Origin: Occallatibacter savannae
Lineage (GTDB): Bacteria > Acidobacteriota > Terriglobia > Terriglobales > Acidobacteriaceae
Assembly (NCBI RefSeq): GCF_003131205.1
Contig: NZ_QFFY01000001.1
Location: forward strand, 744,001-808,000
Direction: 5' to 3'
DNA: 64,000 nucleotides
Under the pieces are notes generated by a model. It saw nothing but the letters and a program-made list of their open reading frames with translations, had not been told where the DNA came from and made no database searches. This document shows positions 24,139 through 33,634 of the stretch, in pieces. Each line of letters opens with the position of its first letter. The first letter of the stretch is position 1. The translations under genes were made by a program, and so were the position numbers.

Positions 24139-25581
24139 CTACTGCTTCTGATCCGCCGTAAACTGACTCCACGGTCCAGCTTTCATGTCGTGGAGAATCG
24201 GCTTGAGGTAGCTGAACTCCGTGTGCTTTGCCAAAAACGGACCCGCGATGAAGTCTTCGCCACAGGGATGGCCTGCGCGCGCGATCAGCGACATGTTTGC
24301 GGCGAGGTCTGAGTCCGTCACTTTTCCTGTGACGGCGCCATCGGGATAGTAAGGCGCATCCCCCCACTCGGGAACTCCCTTCCGATCTGCATCAATATGG
24401 CCGCAAAGAGTTCGCGAACTCGGTGCAGTTTTGCCTGTGAAGCTGTCCTCGTGATTCCCCAGAAACGCCTCGGCCATATTCACGTCGAGCTGGCCTTTGT
24501 TTGCGGCTATCTTGTGCTCCCAGGTGAGACGTCGCGCATTCATCGATGAGGAGAGATCGTCGGTCTTGAAGCCGCTGGTTTCATCCTTGATCAGCGCGGG
24601 ATCGCGCGGGAAGTTGGAGCTGATGAAGTAGCCATCTTTCGTTCGCCACACGGGGGTGTTCTTCAACCCTAGCTCCAGGTATGCGATTTCGCCGGTGTTG
24701 CGGTCGCCGATCAGCCAATCGTTCGCATACCCGCCGTTGTTCCCTTCCTTGATGATGGCGATGTAGTCGTCGATGGAGTTTGCGTACTGCATGGCTTTGC
24801 GGCTGCGCACAAACTCCGGCTTGCCTTCGGCGTTCCAGCCGACGAACTGCGTGATGGTGGTCTCGGTGATGATGAGGCCCGCGTCCGTTTCGCCGAAGTC
24901 GTCCTGGCTGGTGATAACACCGGGCTCGCCATCCATGATCATGTGGTGGCCGTGCTCGGGCTTGATGTCGAACATCACAATCCAGCGCTCGCCATCGGCA
25001 TAGCTCGACCAGTTGTTATGCGCCGCGACGATCTTGCCGCCCTTGGTATAGCTGCCCGTGGCGATGAATGCCGAGCAGTGGCCTTCTGGAAGAATGCGAG
25101 GAGCGCTCGCGGAGTGCTCGTGCTTGTTGAGCCACGGCACGTAGTAGGAAGGCAGTTCGATCGAGGCATTGAGAGCGACGATGTCCCAGACGTCGAGCTT
25201 TGCGCCTTTCGACTGCGCTCCTTTTGCGATACCTTGCAACTCCTGCTGGTACTCGGCGTCGATGTGCGGCCAGAGCATCGTGCGGCTGGTCTCGCGATAG
25301 AAGGCCCAGTCGCGCTTCGTATCGTGAAGCGTTTCGACCTTCATGACATGAAGGAGGTCGAGGATCTCCGTGGAGAGCAGTTGGCCGTGCTGGAAGCCGA
25401 TTTCGGAGGGCGAGCCCTCGAGATGCACAAACATCCAGCCGCCGCGATCAAAGCGATACCCTGCTCGGCTCGTATTGGGGCCCTGGGCTGCAGCCGGCGT
25501 GACGCGTTTAGCTGGAGAGATGGCAGCAATGCTGAAAAACAAGAGGAACAAAAGAAGGGCGCGGGGAATGCGTCGAGACAT
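24139..25581 (-). CDS. Exported C45/phospholipase B-like Ntn hydrolase
   Basis: The 480-residue protein has a signal peptide (SRRIPRALLLFLLFFSIAAIS). It resembles acyl-transferase/C45 peptidases and phospholipase B-like proteins: EGSPSEIGFQHGQLL near the start, then GHCSAFIATG with the likely nucleophilic cysteine, GKIVAAHNNW, and MDGEPGVITSQDDFGETDAGL. These enzymes mature by cleavage before the cysteine and hydrolyse amide or ester bonds. The ATG at 25581 is preceded by GGAG and places the signal peptide correctly; the frame is open 26 codons further upstream. The substrate is unknown. Confidence 0.82.
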   Translation of the reverse strand: MSRRIPRALLLFLLFFSIAAISPAKRVTPAAAQGPNTSRAGYRFDRGGWMFVHLEGSPSEIGFQHGQLLSTEILDLLHVMKVETLHDTKRDWAFYRETSRTMLWPHIDAEYQQELQGIAKGAQSKGAKLDVWDIVALNASIELPSYYVPWLNKHEHSASAPRILPEGHCSAFIATGSYTKGGKIVAAHNNWSSYADGERWIVMFDIKPEHGHHMIMDGEPGVITSQDDFGETDAGLIITETTITQFVGWNAEGKPEFVRSRKAMQYANSIDDYIAIIKEGNNGGYANDWLIGDRNTGEIAYLELGLKNTPVWRTKDGYFISSNFPRDPALIKDETSGFKTDDLSSSMNARRLTWEHKIAANKGQLDVNMAEAFLGNHEDSFTGKTAPSSRTLCGHIDADRKGVPEWGDAPYYPDGAVTGKVTDSDLAANMSLIARAGHPCGEDFIAGPFLAKHTEFSYLKPILHDMKAGPWSQFTADQKQ

Positions 25582-25683
25582 CAAGTTCTCCGGCGAAGTG
25601 ATTTGGTCGGAGAATAGCACCTGAACGCTAAGGGCCAGAAAAGTTTCTGGCCCCGACATTCATACAGCTTCAATCGACTTGGT

Positions 25684-27600
25684 TCAGCGCTTCTTAGCCG
25701 GCTTAGCGGGAGCCTTCTTCGCGGCGTGCTTTGCCGGCGGGTGCGGCTTGGCCTTTGCTGGCGCGGCAGGCTTCTTCGAAGGCACAGACTTGTGCGCCGG
25801 CTTCGAAGCATGAGCCTTGACCTGTGCTGCCTTGGCCGGAGTCTTCGCTTTGGGCTTTGCAGCATGCTTAACCGGCGGCGCGTGCTTCGCTGCAGGCGCG
25901 GGCGCAGCCTTCTTCGCAGGGGCAGCCGGAGGCGTTTTCTTTTCCGGCTTTGCGGGTTCCGGTTTGCTCTTTGCCGCAGGCGCAGCCTTCGCAGCGGGAG
26001 CTTTCTCCGGCGCGTGTTTTGCCGGCTTCGGCTCGGGCTTTGCAGCCTGTTTGCCGCGCTTCGGAGCGGGCTTTTCTTCTTCGTCCTCGTCCTCTGATTC
26101 TTCCTCTTCGTCGGACTCTTCTTCGTCGATCTCTTCTTCCAGATCGCTTTTCGGGATCTTCAAATCGAGAGGTTCATCATCGTCGTCACCGCCGCCGATA
26201 TCGTCGAGGTCTTCCTCGTCGTCGCCGCTCTCTTCGGATTCTTCCTCTTGTTCGTCGAAGGACTTCTCTTTGACCTTTTCAGCACGCTTGGCACGCGACC
26301 GCTTGATGGTGATCTGCGGCGGAGGCGCAGGCGGAGAGTACGGCTCGAGGAACGCCTTGGTCTCTTCCGGCGTGTTGAGATGGCCGTCGATAAGCTGAAG
26401 AAAGATCTGGTGAAGAATCTCGTTGTAGTTGGCCAGTTCCGGCGTGATGCGCATCTCCTGCATCTGCGCATAGGGGATACGCTGACGAACCTCAGGCCAG
26501 GTCTTGAGGAAGAGTTCGTATTTGGCCTTAACCGCGCTGTCTTTGCTAGTGAACCCAAGCCAGAGAACCGCTTCGGGATCGTGCGTCGTGAACAGCTTGT
26601 AGGTTACAGAAGGGGTCGAGTTCGCCTTGTTGAGGAGAACTTTCGCGAATCCTGCAGCAAGCGAATCGAGGCTGTTCCACTCCTCTACGAAGCCGGGGCG
26701 CAGGAGCTGCTTTTTCAGCGACGCCAGATCCTTGGGCGCCATCTTTGCCGTGAGCAGCTGCATTTGCGCGGCAGACATGTCCGGATGAACGCCCTGCATC
26801 TGCAATTGAACGCGGAGATCGTGAAGTGCGTTGAGTTTTTCCTCGTCAGCCTTGCTGGATGTCCATGCCGGACAGAGGACCTTCATCCAACCTTCGGCCT
26901 CAAGTGCGCGCAGAACGCGAAGGCCGTCGTCTTCATGGCCGATCTGCTCGAGTTCGAAGCTCTTGTCGTGCTCTGAAAGAGACTCGATGATGTTCTCGGC
27001 CTTTGCGTTCTCATAGCGCTGCTGCGTACGGGGATCGAGCTCCCATCCAAGGCGCGCCTTGTAGCGGATGGCGCGGATCATCAGGGAGGGCTCTTCCAGG
27101 AATCCGTAGTTGGAGACTAGACGCAGCGTACGCGCCTCGATGTCAGCAGCTCCGTTGAGCGGGTCCATTAGCAGGCCATAGGACCCTTCGTTCAGCGAGA
27201 TCGCCATGGCGTTCGCGGTGAAGTCGCGGCGACGCAGATCTTCCTGTATCGAGGAGAAATGGTAAGCAGGTCTGCCCGGCTTGGGGTAGTCGCGATGGTG
27301 TGTGCTGATCAGGTCGACACGAACGGTACCCGGAAAACAGAGGTAGAGGGTGTGGGAGGCTTCGTCTTCTCCCCAGACCTGGGCGCCGAGTTTCTCGATC
27401 GGCTTCTTGAGTTTGAGAGCGTTCGCCTGGACCGAAACTTCGATCTCGCGGACGGCATGCCCGCTGGTGAGGTCCCGAACAGCATCGCCGGTCAAAAAAA
27501 GGAGGGTGCCGGCTTCGCGAGCCGCTTCGCGCAACTGCCGCAGTGCATTCTGCTGATCGGCTGAGAGCCGGTTCTCAAGAAGGTAAATGTAGTCGGGCAT
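25684..27600 (-). CDS. CCA-adding/poly(A) polymerase family nucleotidyltransferase with ExE motif and Lys/Ala/Pro tail
   Basis: Residues 1-~430 match class II tRNA nucleotidyltransferase/poly(A) polymerase: GDAVRD (38-43), VDLIST with a conserved Asp at 96, RRRDFTANAMA (123-133), and EPSLMIRAIRYKARLGWELD. The catalytic DxD that normally follows the first motif is Glu-Ile-Glu here (52-54). Residues ~435-510 are very acidic, and the remaining ~125 residues are a repetitive Lys/Ala/Pro tail resembling histone H1-like proteins. The enzyme would act on RNA 3' ends, but the altered motif raises doubt about activity. At 638 residues it is much longer than the usual 400-450. Confidence 0.85.
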   Translation of the reverse strand: MPDYIYLLENRLSADQQNALRQLREAAREAGTLLFLTGDAVRDLTSGHAVREIEVSVQANALKLKKPIEKLGAQVWGEDEASHTLYLCFPGTVRVDLISTHHRDYPKPGRPAYHFSSIQEDLRRRDFTANAMAISLNEGSYGLLMDPLNGAADIEARTLRLVSNYGFLEEPSLMIRAIRYKARLGWELDPRTQQRYENAKAENIIESLSEHDKSFELEQIGHEDDGLRVLRALEAEGWMKVLCPAWTSSKADEEKLNALHDLRVQLQMQGVHPDMSAAQMQLLTAKMAPKDLASLKKQLLRPGFVEEWNSLDSLAAGFAKVLLNKANSTPSVTYKLFTTHDPEAVLWLGFTSKDSAVKAKYELFLKTWPEVRQRIPYAQMQEMRITPELANYNEILHQIFLQLIDGHLNTPEETKAFLEPYSPPAPPPQITIKRSRAKRAEKVKEKSFDEQEEESEESGDDEEDLDDIGGGDDDDEPLDLKIPKSDLEEEIDEEESDEEEESEDEDEEEKPAPKRGKQAAKPEPKPAKHAPEKAPAAKAAPAAKSKPEPAKPEKKTPPAAPAKKAAPAPAAKHAPPVKHAAKPKAKTPAKAAQVKAHASKPAHKSVPSKKPAAPAKAKPHPPAKHAAKKAPAKPAKKR

Positions 27601-27786
27601 TCCGTTCCTGCTTCCGCTTCCAAAACCAAAGGCAAGTGTCTGATGCAGCGGCGCTTAGGGGGCAAATATGCCGGAGCATGCAAAGCAGTACCTTATCATA
27701 ACCGGCCCCCGTTGACCAGCGCGATCCGCACCAGTTTTGCGACTTTCCGAGCGGGAGAGGAGCCGGGGCGTGCGAAAATCCATGCC

Positions 27787-28290
27787 ATGGGATCTGCTCG
27801 TAAGCCGGTGATTGTGCGCAAGTTCTCGCGCGAGTGGTATGCCGGGTATGCCGGAGCCGCTTTCGGGCAGGACTCGTCGGCGCTTGAGGTCCTGGACCAG
27901 GGCGGAAAGGTGTTGACCATCGGCTGGGAGACGGTTAAGTGGGTTTGTTATGTGAGGGATTTCTCGTCGACGGCAGACATGTCAAACCCCGAGCGGCTTC
28001 TGCAGAAGCGCTTTGCGGTTCGGCCCCGGACCTCAGGTCTATGGCTGCGGATGACTCTGAACGACGGCGACGAGCTCGAGGGGATCGCAGCCAACGACCG
28101 CTCGCTGATCAGCGGTGCCGGGCTCCTGGTAACTCCGCCTGATACGCGTTCGAACACACAGCGGGTGTATGTCCCGCGGCAGGCGATTCAGACCGTGGAG
28201 GTTGTCAGTCTCATTGGGGCTGGCGGTCAGAGGCGCCGGACCGAGCCGCAGCCGGAGCTATTCCCTGCAGAGCCCGGCCAGGAGCTCTGA
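27787..28290 (+). CDS. Conserved-looking protein of unknown function
   Basis: I do not recognise this 167-residue soluble protein. The N-terminal part reads KPVIVRKFSREWYAGYAG, and the middle has beta-rich segments such as VLTIGWETVKWVCYVRDF and LWLRMTLNDGDELEGIAAND, ending with RVYVPRQAIQTVEVVSLIG and a Pro/Glu-rich tail. The pattern suggests a small beta-barrel domain, PilZ- or Sm-like, but this is a guess. The ATG at 27787 is preferred over the longer frame from 27643, whose first 48 residues look non-coding. Confidence 0.65.
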   Translation: MGSARKPVIVRKFSREWYAGYAGAAFGQDSSALEVLDQGGKVLTIGWETVKWVCYVRDFSSTADMSNPERLLQKRFAVRPRTSGLWLRMTLNDGDELEGIAANDRSLISGAGLLVTPPDTRSNTQRVYVPRQAIQTVEVVSLIGAGGQRRRTEPQPELFPAEPGQEL

Positions 28291-28400
28291 GCCGACCACG
28301 GTTCGCAGAAATCTGCAATGCACTGAAGCAGAGAGACCCGTCGCCGGTTCACGGCAGGCGGGCCAAAAGTTCGGTAAATCCGAAAAAACCGGACCAGGCA

Positions 28401-28867
28401 CTAACGAACGATCTGCAAGGTCTGCACATGCCTCGAGATGCTGATCGCCCGCAGATCGGCCTTGATCGGATTTGTGCTATCGAGCGAGACAAAGGCTTTG
28501 TACCAGTCCGGCATCTCTGAAGTCGTTCCGATATGGTGCGACTCGCTGAACTTCGACAGAGCCGTGATCACCTTGTATTTCGGATAGCGCCCCTGGTTGT
28601 GAGCGGCGAGCAAGGTCAGATCAGGAGCTCCTTTGCTGAGAGCCGGCGTGGCTGGACCGTAGCCCTTCCCATCCTCGCCATGGCAACTGGCGCAGTACGA
28701 GTTGTACATCGCCTTTCCCGCATCAACGGGGTGTGGAGTGATGCGGACCATCTTGATCTTCATTTGCGATTCGGTTGTGGAGTTTGCGATTTGGTTGGAG
28801 CCTGTGCGAAGGCGACGCTGGCTCCTGCAAGCAACACGAGACACAGTGGTAGTACTCGATGTTTCAT
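28401..28867 (-). pseudogene. Cytochrome c with signal peptide in a different frame
   Basis: From 28763 the minus strand encodes a 120-residue cytochrome c domain with heme site CASCH and downstream GYGPATPALSKGAPDL and SEMPDWY. It has no signal peptide of its own. Immediately upstream, in another frame, 28867 to 28760 encodes MKHRVLPLCLVLLAGASVAFAQ, a textbook signal peptide, ending in a TGA that overlaps the ATG at 28763 (ATGA). Cytochromes c must be exported to receive heme, so the two parts were probably one gene now separated by a small indel near 28763-28790, where the word TCGCAAA occurs twice. Confidence 0.8.
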
Positions 28868-29140
28868 TCGGACCCCCGGATTGACGCGTCGATCCCGACG
28901 CAGTGTTTAGGAAGTTAGGGGAACCCTGTCCTGCCTCCGGGGGTGTGCGAGGGGAGAGAGAAGTGCTCTTCGGGGAGGCAGAGCTTCCGTATGGATATAC
29001 AACAAGTTGTCCTTGGCTTCCGTGATTCACGATACGATTCAGCGTGATTAGGAGCTCTGCACAAGGTGCTTGAGACCAGGCGGGTGCTCAACGTTTACTC
29101 TTCCATTCAGAGGACCTAGCATGGACTCTGGGAAGAGCGC

Positions 29141-30190
29141 ATGAAACTTGGCGAGTTAGCAAGCAGGCTGGGCGCGGAGCTCCGCGGGAGTCCCGACCTC
29201 GAAATCACGGGAGTGAAAGGGATTGAAGAGGCCGGTCCGTCAGAGGTCACATTCGTCGCCAATCCCAAATACGCTGGGCTGGCCAGGAAGACATCCGCAG
29301 CTGCGGTCCTTGTCGAGCCGGAGTTCCCCGAGATTGAAGCAGCAACTCTAAGGCTGAGAAACCCCTACCACGCGTTTTCGCGCGCTCTGGGAATGTTCTA
29401 CCAGCCTCCGGCGTATGCGCCGGGCATCCATCCGACGGCGGTGGTCGATGCGACTGCGGAGATCGGACAAGGAGCCCATATCGGCGCGTACGTGGTGATC
29501 GGGCCGAATGTGAAGCTCGGGCCGGGAGCGACGCTGCTTCCGCACGTGGTGCTGTATCCGGGAGTGAAGGCGGGACAAAACTTCTTCGCACATGCGCATG
29601 CTGTGGTTCGCGAACACTGCGAGCTTGGCGATGACATCACGCTCGAGAACGGCGCGATCGTCGGTGCCGACGGATTCGGGTTCTCAAAAAACGAAAAGGG
29701 CCAATGGGTAAAGATCCCGCAGTCGGGTCCTGTGCGGCTGGGCGACCGGGTCGACGTTCAGGCGAACGCCTGCGTTGACCGGGCTACAGTTGGCTCGACG
29801 GAGATCGGCGAAGGCAGCAAGATCGATAATCTTGTGCAGGTCGGACACGGATCGCGCGTTGGCAGGAATACGCTGATCTGCGCCCAGACAGGGCTGGCCG
29901 GCTCGTCGGTGATCGGGGACAACGTGATCCTGGCCGGGCAGACAGGAATCGCCGGCCATTGCACGGTGGGCGATGGCGTGATCCTGACGGCGCAATCCGC
30001 AGTCAGCCACGATATTCCCGCGGGCAAGATGATCTCAGGCTCGCCGGGATTCGACAACCGGGTATGGCTGAGGGCTGTAACGATCTTCCAGCGCCTGCCT
30101 GAGTTGCTGAAGCGAATCGATCGGCTGGAGAAGCGCGTCTCCGCAACCGTGGAAGGCCCAGACGCAAAACAATCGGGAGCTGAACAGTGA
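29141..30190 (+). CDS. lpxD: UDP-3-O-(hydroxyacyl)glucosamine N-acyltransferase
   Basis: LpxD adds the second acyl chain in lipid A synthesis. The 349-residue protein has the N-terminal uridine-binding domain (LASRLGAELRG, then VTFVANPKYAG), many hexapeptide repeats of the left-handed beta-helix (IGQGAHIGAYVVIGPNVKLG), and the NGAIVGADGFGF and KIDNLVQVGHGSRVG segments with the catalytic histidine. It has a helical C-terminus. The rest of the lpx cluster is absent. Confidence 0.97.
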   Translation: MKLGELASRLGAELRGSPDLEITGVKGIEEAGPSEVTFVANPKYAGLARKTSAAAVLVEPEFPEIEAATLRLRNPYHAFSRALGMFYQPPAYAPGIHPTAVVDATAEIGQGAHIGAYVVIGPNVKLGPGATLLPHVVLYPGVKAGQNFFAHAHAVVREHCELGDDITLENGAIVGADGFGFSKNEKGQWVKIPQSGPVRLGDRVDVQANACVDRATVGSTEIGEGSKIDNLVQVGHGSRVGRNTLICAQTGLAGSSVIGDNVILAGQTGIAGHCTVGDGVILTAQSAVSHDIPAGKMISGSPGFDNRVWLRAVTIFQRLPELLKRIDRLEKRVSATVEGPDAKQSGAEQ

Positions 30191-30561
30191 GACGGAGAGC
30201 CTGCGCTTCGCCTATTGGATGGGCATCGCTATCCGTCTGCGTCTTTGTGTTGACTGCATGCCACTCGTATCACATCGAGGCCACGGTCAAGAACGATACC
30301 GGCGCTCCGATCTCTCTGCTTGAAGTGGATTACCCGAGCGCGAGTTTTGGCGCAGATGCGGTGAGTGCGGCCGCCGAAGTCCATCATCGGATTCAGACCA
30401 GAGGCAATGGTCTGCTCAAGGTGCAGTACACAGACGCAAGCGGGAAACAAATCCAGATCACGGGCCCGACGCTCTACGAGAACCAGGAGGGCCGGATCGA
30501 CATCGATCTGCAGCCCAGCGGCAAGGCCGATTTTCGTCCCGCTTTGAATCCCGCGCACTAG
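30187..30561 (+). CDS. Small lipoprotein
   Basis: The 124-residue product starts at a GTG overlapping the lpxD stop (GTGA). Its N-terminal hydrophobic segment ends in a lipobox LTAC with Cys25. The mature part (EATVKNDTGAPISLLEVDYP, then GLLKVQYTDASGKQIQITGPTLY) looks like one small beta-sandwich. Coupling to lpxD suggests an envelope role, but the function is unknown. Confidence 0.75.
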   Translation: MRRRACASPIGWASLSVCVFVLTACHSYHIEATVKNDTGAPISLLEVDYPSASFGADAVSAAAEVHHRIQTRGNGLLKVQYTDASGKQIQITGPTLYENQEGRIDIDLQPSGKADFRPALNPAH

Positions 30562-30611
30562 CAAACGCAGAGGCTATCCCACAGATTCCACTCCTCATCT
30601 CCGCGGCGACA

Positions 30612-32513
30612 ATGCCGATAGGTGTTCCTAGACGTTCTTTTTTTCGGAAAACGCGGGAGAGCCTGGTGATCGATAAGAACCGGCGAGGAGAACACGCGCG
30701 AAGACTGCTGTCCCAGCGATATCGCCAGTGGCTGAGACTGAGCGAATGCTTCGTGTTTGTTTTCGCGGCTTCTGCCGTGGTCGGAATAGAACACTGTGGA
30801 CAGTTGATATGGGTCGCAAATGGACTTGGGCTGTCGTACCTGCTGCTGGCGCCTCGCTGGTTGTGGATGCGATATGCTGCGGCCATCTTTTGCGGCATGC
30901 TGGCGGGCGGGCTCGTTGCTGGTCCAGAGAGCTGGGGCTACTGCGCGGCATTGTCGGCGTGCAACCTCATCGAAGTTTTGCTGGCCGCGTTCGCGCTGCG
31001 CAAACGCTCGGCACAGATGCCGAATTTCTGCGATCAAAGATACCTGCTGCGATTTGCGGTGTACGCAATCGGCGGCGCGCCGGTCATCGCATCTCTCGTG
31101 CTGACGGCCGGATTCAGTCTGTGGGATCGCTCAGTGACATGGGCGCAGATAGCAAACTGGATCACAACTGACGGTCTGGGGAACGCGATCACCACGCCAG
31201 CTTGTGTCGCGCTGTTTCAGAATCGGCTCAGGCTCCCGGAGGGCCGCAAATCGTGGCCACTTCTGCTGGTCCTCATCCCGATCACAATCGGCGCCTTCGC
31301 ACCATGGAAAGTTCCGCTGGTATTTCTGCTCTATCCGGCGGTAGCGCTTATCCTGTTTCGATTCGGGCTTGGCTGGGCCGCAATGAGCACGCTCTTCATT
31401 ACGGCTGTCGGCAGCTGGTTCACGATCCATAACATGGGTCCGTTCGCGATGGTCGGCGCGGCGCTGTCTCGTAACCCAACAGTGCTGCTCCAACTGTATC
31501 TTGCTTCGGGAATGTTTCTGATCTTCGCCGCATCTTCGGTGGTGGATTCTCTGCGGAACACGGAGCGCCGGTTGCGCGAGACCGCAAGCCTGCATGAACT
31601 CGTGGCCGAAAACTCGAGAGACGTGATTATCTTTGCCGACTTCGAGGGCAACAGGAGCTACGTTTCCGCAGCTGCGGAGCGGCTGGGCGGCTGGAGTCGC
31701 GAGGAGTTGCTGGGGCATAAGAGTCTCGAACTTGTTCATCCCGACGACCGGGGAAGGATTCGCAGCGTGATTGAGCGATTGCGTTTAGGCGGCAGCGGCG
31801 AACTGGCCGAATACAGGATCAGGAATGTCAAGGGCGGCTATCTGTGGGTAGAAGGTAACCTTCGTTCCGTTCATGATCCTTCCACAGGAGTTTCCATTGG
31901 CATTCTGAACATGCTGCGCGATATTTCCCACCGCAAAGAAGCTGAGCGAAAACTGCAGGACGCATACGCGACTCTCGAAGCTCTTGCCGCGACTGATCCC
32001 CTGACGCATCTCGCAAATCGGCGCGCGTTCGATCAGTGCCTCGCAAACGAGTGGCGTCGATGTCTTCGAGAGCGGCTTCCGCTTTCTGTGTTATTGATCG
32101 ACGCAGACTGGTTCAAGTCCTACAACGACGCCTATGGGCATCCTCGCGGGGACAGATGCCTGAAGCACATCGCCGACTCTGCGCTCGAAGCGGTGTCGCG
32201 CTCGAGCGATCTGGTGGCGCGCATCGGAGGCGAGGAGTTTGGAGTGATCCTGCCGAATACACAAAGTGAAGGCGCCAGGCAGGTTGGCGAAAAGATTCGG
32301 GCCGCTCTGCGAGGACGCAGAGTCTCCCACTCCGCGAATCCTTCGGGATGCGTAACGATCTCACTGGGATCGGCCACGATGGTGCCCACCATGGGAGATC
32401 ACGCGAGCACGTTGATCCAGAGAGCCGATGAAGCACTGTACCGGGCCAAGCACGCGGGGCGCGATCGGGTCTGCGACTGGGCAGACACGGCTGAGCTGAT
32501 GCTGGTGAGTTGA
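30612..32513 (+). CDS. Diguanylate cyclase: MASE1 membrane sensor, PAS and GGDEF
   Basis: The 633-residue protein begins with about eight hydrophobic segments typical of a MASE1 sensor (to ~residue 310). A PAS domain with PAC follows (DVIIFADFEGNRSYVSAAAERLGGW, then VEGNLRSVHDPSTG), then a GGDEF domain from ~450. The active-site motif is GGEEF at ~538-542, a functional variant. An inhibitory site Arg-x-x-Asp (RSSD) lies five residues before it. It should make cyclic di-GMP from two GTP under product inhibition. The signal is unknown. Confidence 0.93.
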   Translation: MPIGVPRRSFFRKTRESLVIDKNRRGEHARRLLSQRYRQWLRLSECFVFVFAASAVVGIEHCGQLIWVANGLGLSYLLLAPRWLWMRYAAAIFCGMLAGGLVAGPESWGYCAALSACNLIEVLLAAFALRKRSAQMPNFCDQRYLLRFAVYAIGGAPVIASLVLTAGFSLWDRSVTWAQIANWITTDGLGNAITTPACVALFQNRLRLPEGRKSWPLLLVLIPITIGAFAPWKVPLVFLLYPAVALILFRFGLGWAAMSTLFITAVGSWFTIHNMGPFAMVGAALSRNPTVLLQLYLASGMFLIFAASSVVDSLRNTERRLRETASLHELVAENSRDVIIFADFEGNRSYVSAAAERLGGWSREELLGHKSLELVHPDDRGRIRSVIERLRLGGSGELAEYRIRNVKGGYLWVEGNLRSVHDPSTGVSIGILNMLRDISHRKEAERKLQDAYATLEALAATDPLTHLANRRAFDQCLANEWRRCLRERLPLSVLLIDADWFKSYNDAYGHPRGDRCLKHIADSALEAVSRSSDLVARIGGEEFGVILPNTQSEGARQVGEKIRAALRGRRVSHSANPSGCVTISLGSATMVPTMGDHASTLIQRADEALYRAKHAGRDRVCDWADTAELMLVS

Positions 32514-32515
32514 AA

Positions 32516-32545
32516 GCAAAACGGGAGCCGAAGCTCCCGTTTTGC
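32516..32545. terminator. Bidirectional terminator
   Basis: A 13-base-pair stem (GCAAAACGGGAGC with GCTCCCGTTTTGC) closes a CGAA tetraloop between the convergent cyclase gene and the gene at 32566. The A- and T-rich ends of the arms provide a U-tract in either direction. Confidence 0.8.
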
Positions 32546-32565
32546 AGAGCAGTTGAGCGCACCCG

Positions 32566-33525
32566 CTAGCGGACCATGCTCTGGAACAGCGTTGAATTCA
32601 ACAGATTGTTGAAGTCATTATCGGATGTTGCGAAGTGAATGTTCAGCAAACCGGAGTTGGAGCTGATGTCCGTGGCAGCGAGCGCGGCCTTTTCCGTCTC
32701 GTTGCCGCTCATCTTTTTGTAGATGACGGCCGCTGACAGCAGAGACGAGACCGTTGCAGCAGCGAAGGTATCGCCGGTAGAGATCGTCAGGTTGAACTTC
32801 ACGCCATGCTGGAAGTCCATGCCGTACCAGGAGGAGTCAAGCCGCTTGCGGACGGATTCATAGTCCGCAACTGAACCCGCTTCGCCGAGCACCTGCTTCA
32901 TCATGATCTGCGTTCCGCTCTTGTCGAGAACGCTCCAGAGGGGCTGAGAATCAACAGACCGCATCGCATCCATGATGCTGCCGTTGGTCAGCATGCCGGG
33001 CTTGAGGCCGTCGCGAACATCAAGCGCCGCCTTTACTGCTTCGGGGCTGCCGAAGACCATGGTCGACGGATCGACAAAGCAGAGAACCATGCCTGTCCGC
33101 GCCAGTGGATAGGTCTTGTTTGCCCGGATCGACTTGGGCACAATCTTCTGCTTCTTGAAGTTGGCCATGATGCTGTCCATGTCGAACTGGCCCTGCGCAA
33201 TTCCGACGGTCTCGAGCGAGTCGGCCGAATTGCCGAGGCGGAAGAGCGCAAACGCAAGCTCATCGACATCGTGATTGTCGTTCAGACCGGAGTGCCTCAA
33301 CGCTTCTTCGAAGGACTTGAGGTCCGGCGGCATCACGCGGTCGCGAAGCTGCATGGCCGTGTTCGAGTTCTGCATCGCCCTGTAGTCGATTACGACCAGC
33401 TGCTGCACATCGTGCGGAATAGCCGCGCGCGCATCGCCGGAGAGCTGCGCCGCGGAAGCGGAGATAGCCGCAGCGGCAAGGAGGGCCGATGTCGAATATA
33501 GAGCGAATTTCTTAAGCACTTTCAT
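32566..33525 (-). CDS. Exported protein of unknown function
   Basis: The ~319-residue protein has a signal peptide (KKFALYSTSALLAAAAISASA). The mature part has repeated motifs around IPHDVQQLVVIDYRAMQ, LAFALFRLG and MVLCFVDPSTMVFGSPEAVKAAL, the latter resembling a DUF3352-like domain. I cannot assign a function. Start choice is ambiguous: GGAGG directly abuts the ATG at 33525, whereas a GTG at 33519 has the same site at optimal six-base spacing. Both leave the signal peptide intact. Confidence 0.75.
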   Translation of the reverse strand: MKVLKKFALYSTSALLAAAAISASAAQLSGDARAAIPHDVQQLVVIDYRAMQNSNTAMQLRDRVMPPDLKSFEEALRHSGLNDNHDVDELAFALFRLGNSADSLETVGIAQGQFDMDSIMANFKKQKIVPKSIRANKTYPLARTGMVLCFVDPSTMVFGSPEAVKAALDVRDGLKPGMLTNGSIMDAMRSVDSQPLWSVLDKSGTQIMMKQVLGEAGSVADYESVRKRLDSSWYGMDFQHGVKFNLTISTGDTFAAATVSSLLSAAVIYKKMSGNETEKAALAATDISSNSGLLNIHFATSDNDFNNLLNSTLFQSMVR

Positions 33526-33634
33526 CCTCCGGGAAGCCTGAGGGCTTGCCGTAAATAGCTTTAGGGGAGCAGGAGGATTTACGAGGTCCTGCTTATCCAT
33601 TCTACCCCTGTACTGATTGTTAGACGCGCCAGGT

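Noticed and set aside
25726..26398. Plus-strand frames with poly-Ser and Arg/Leu runs
   Set aside because: They are the antisense reading of the acidic and Lys/Ala/Pro-rich tail of the CCA-like protein.
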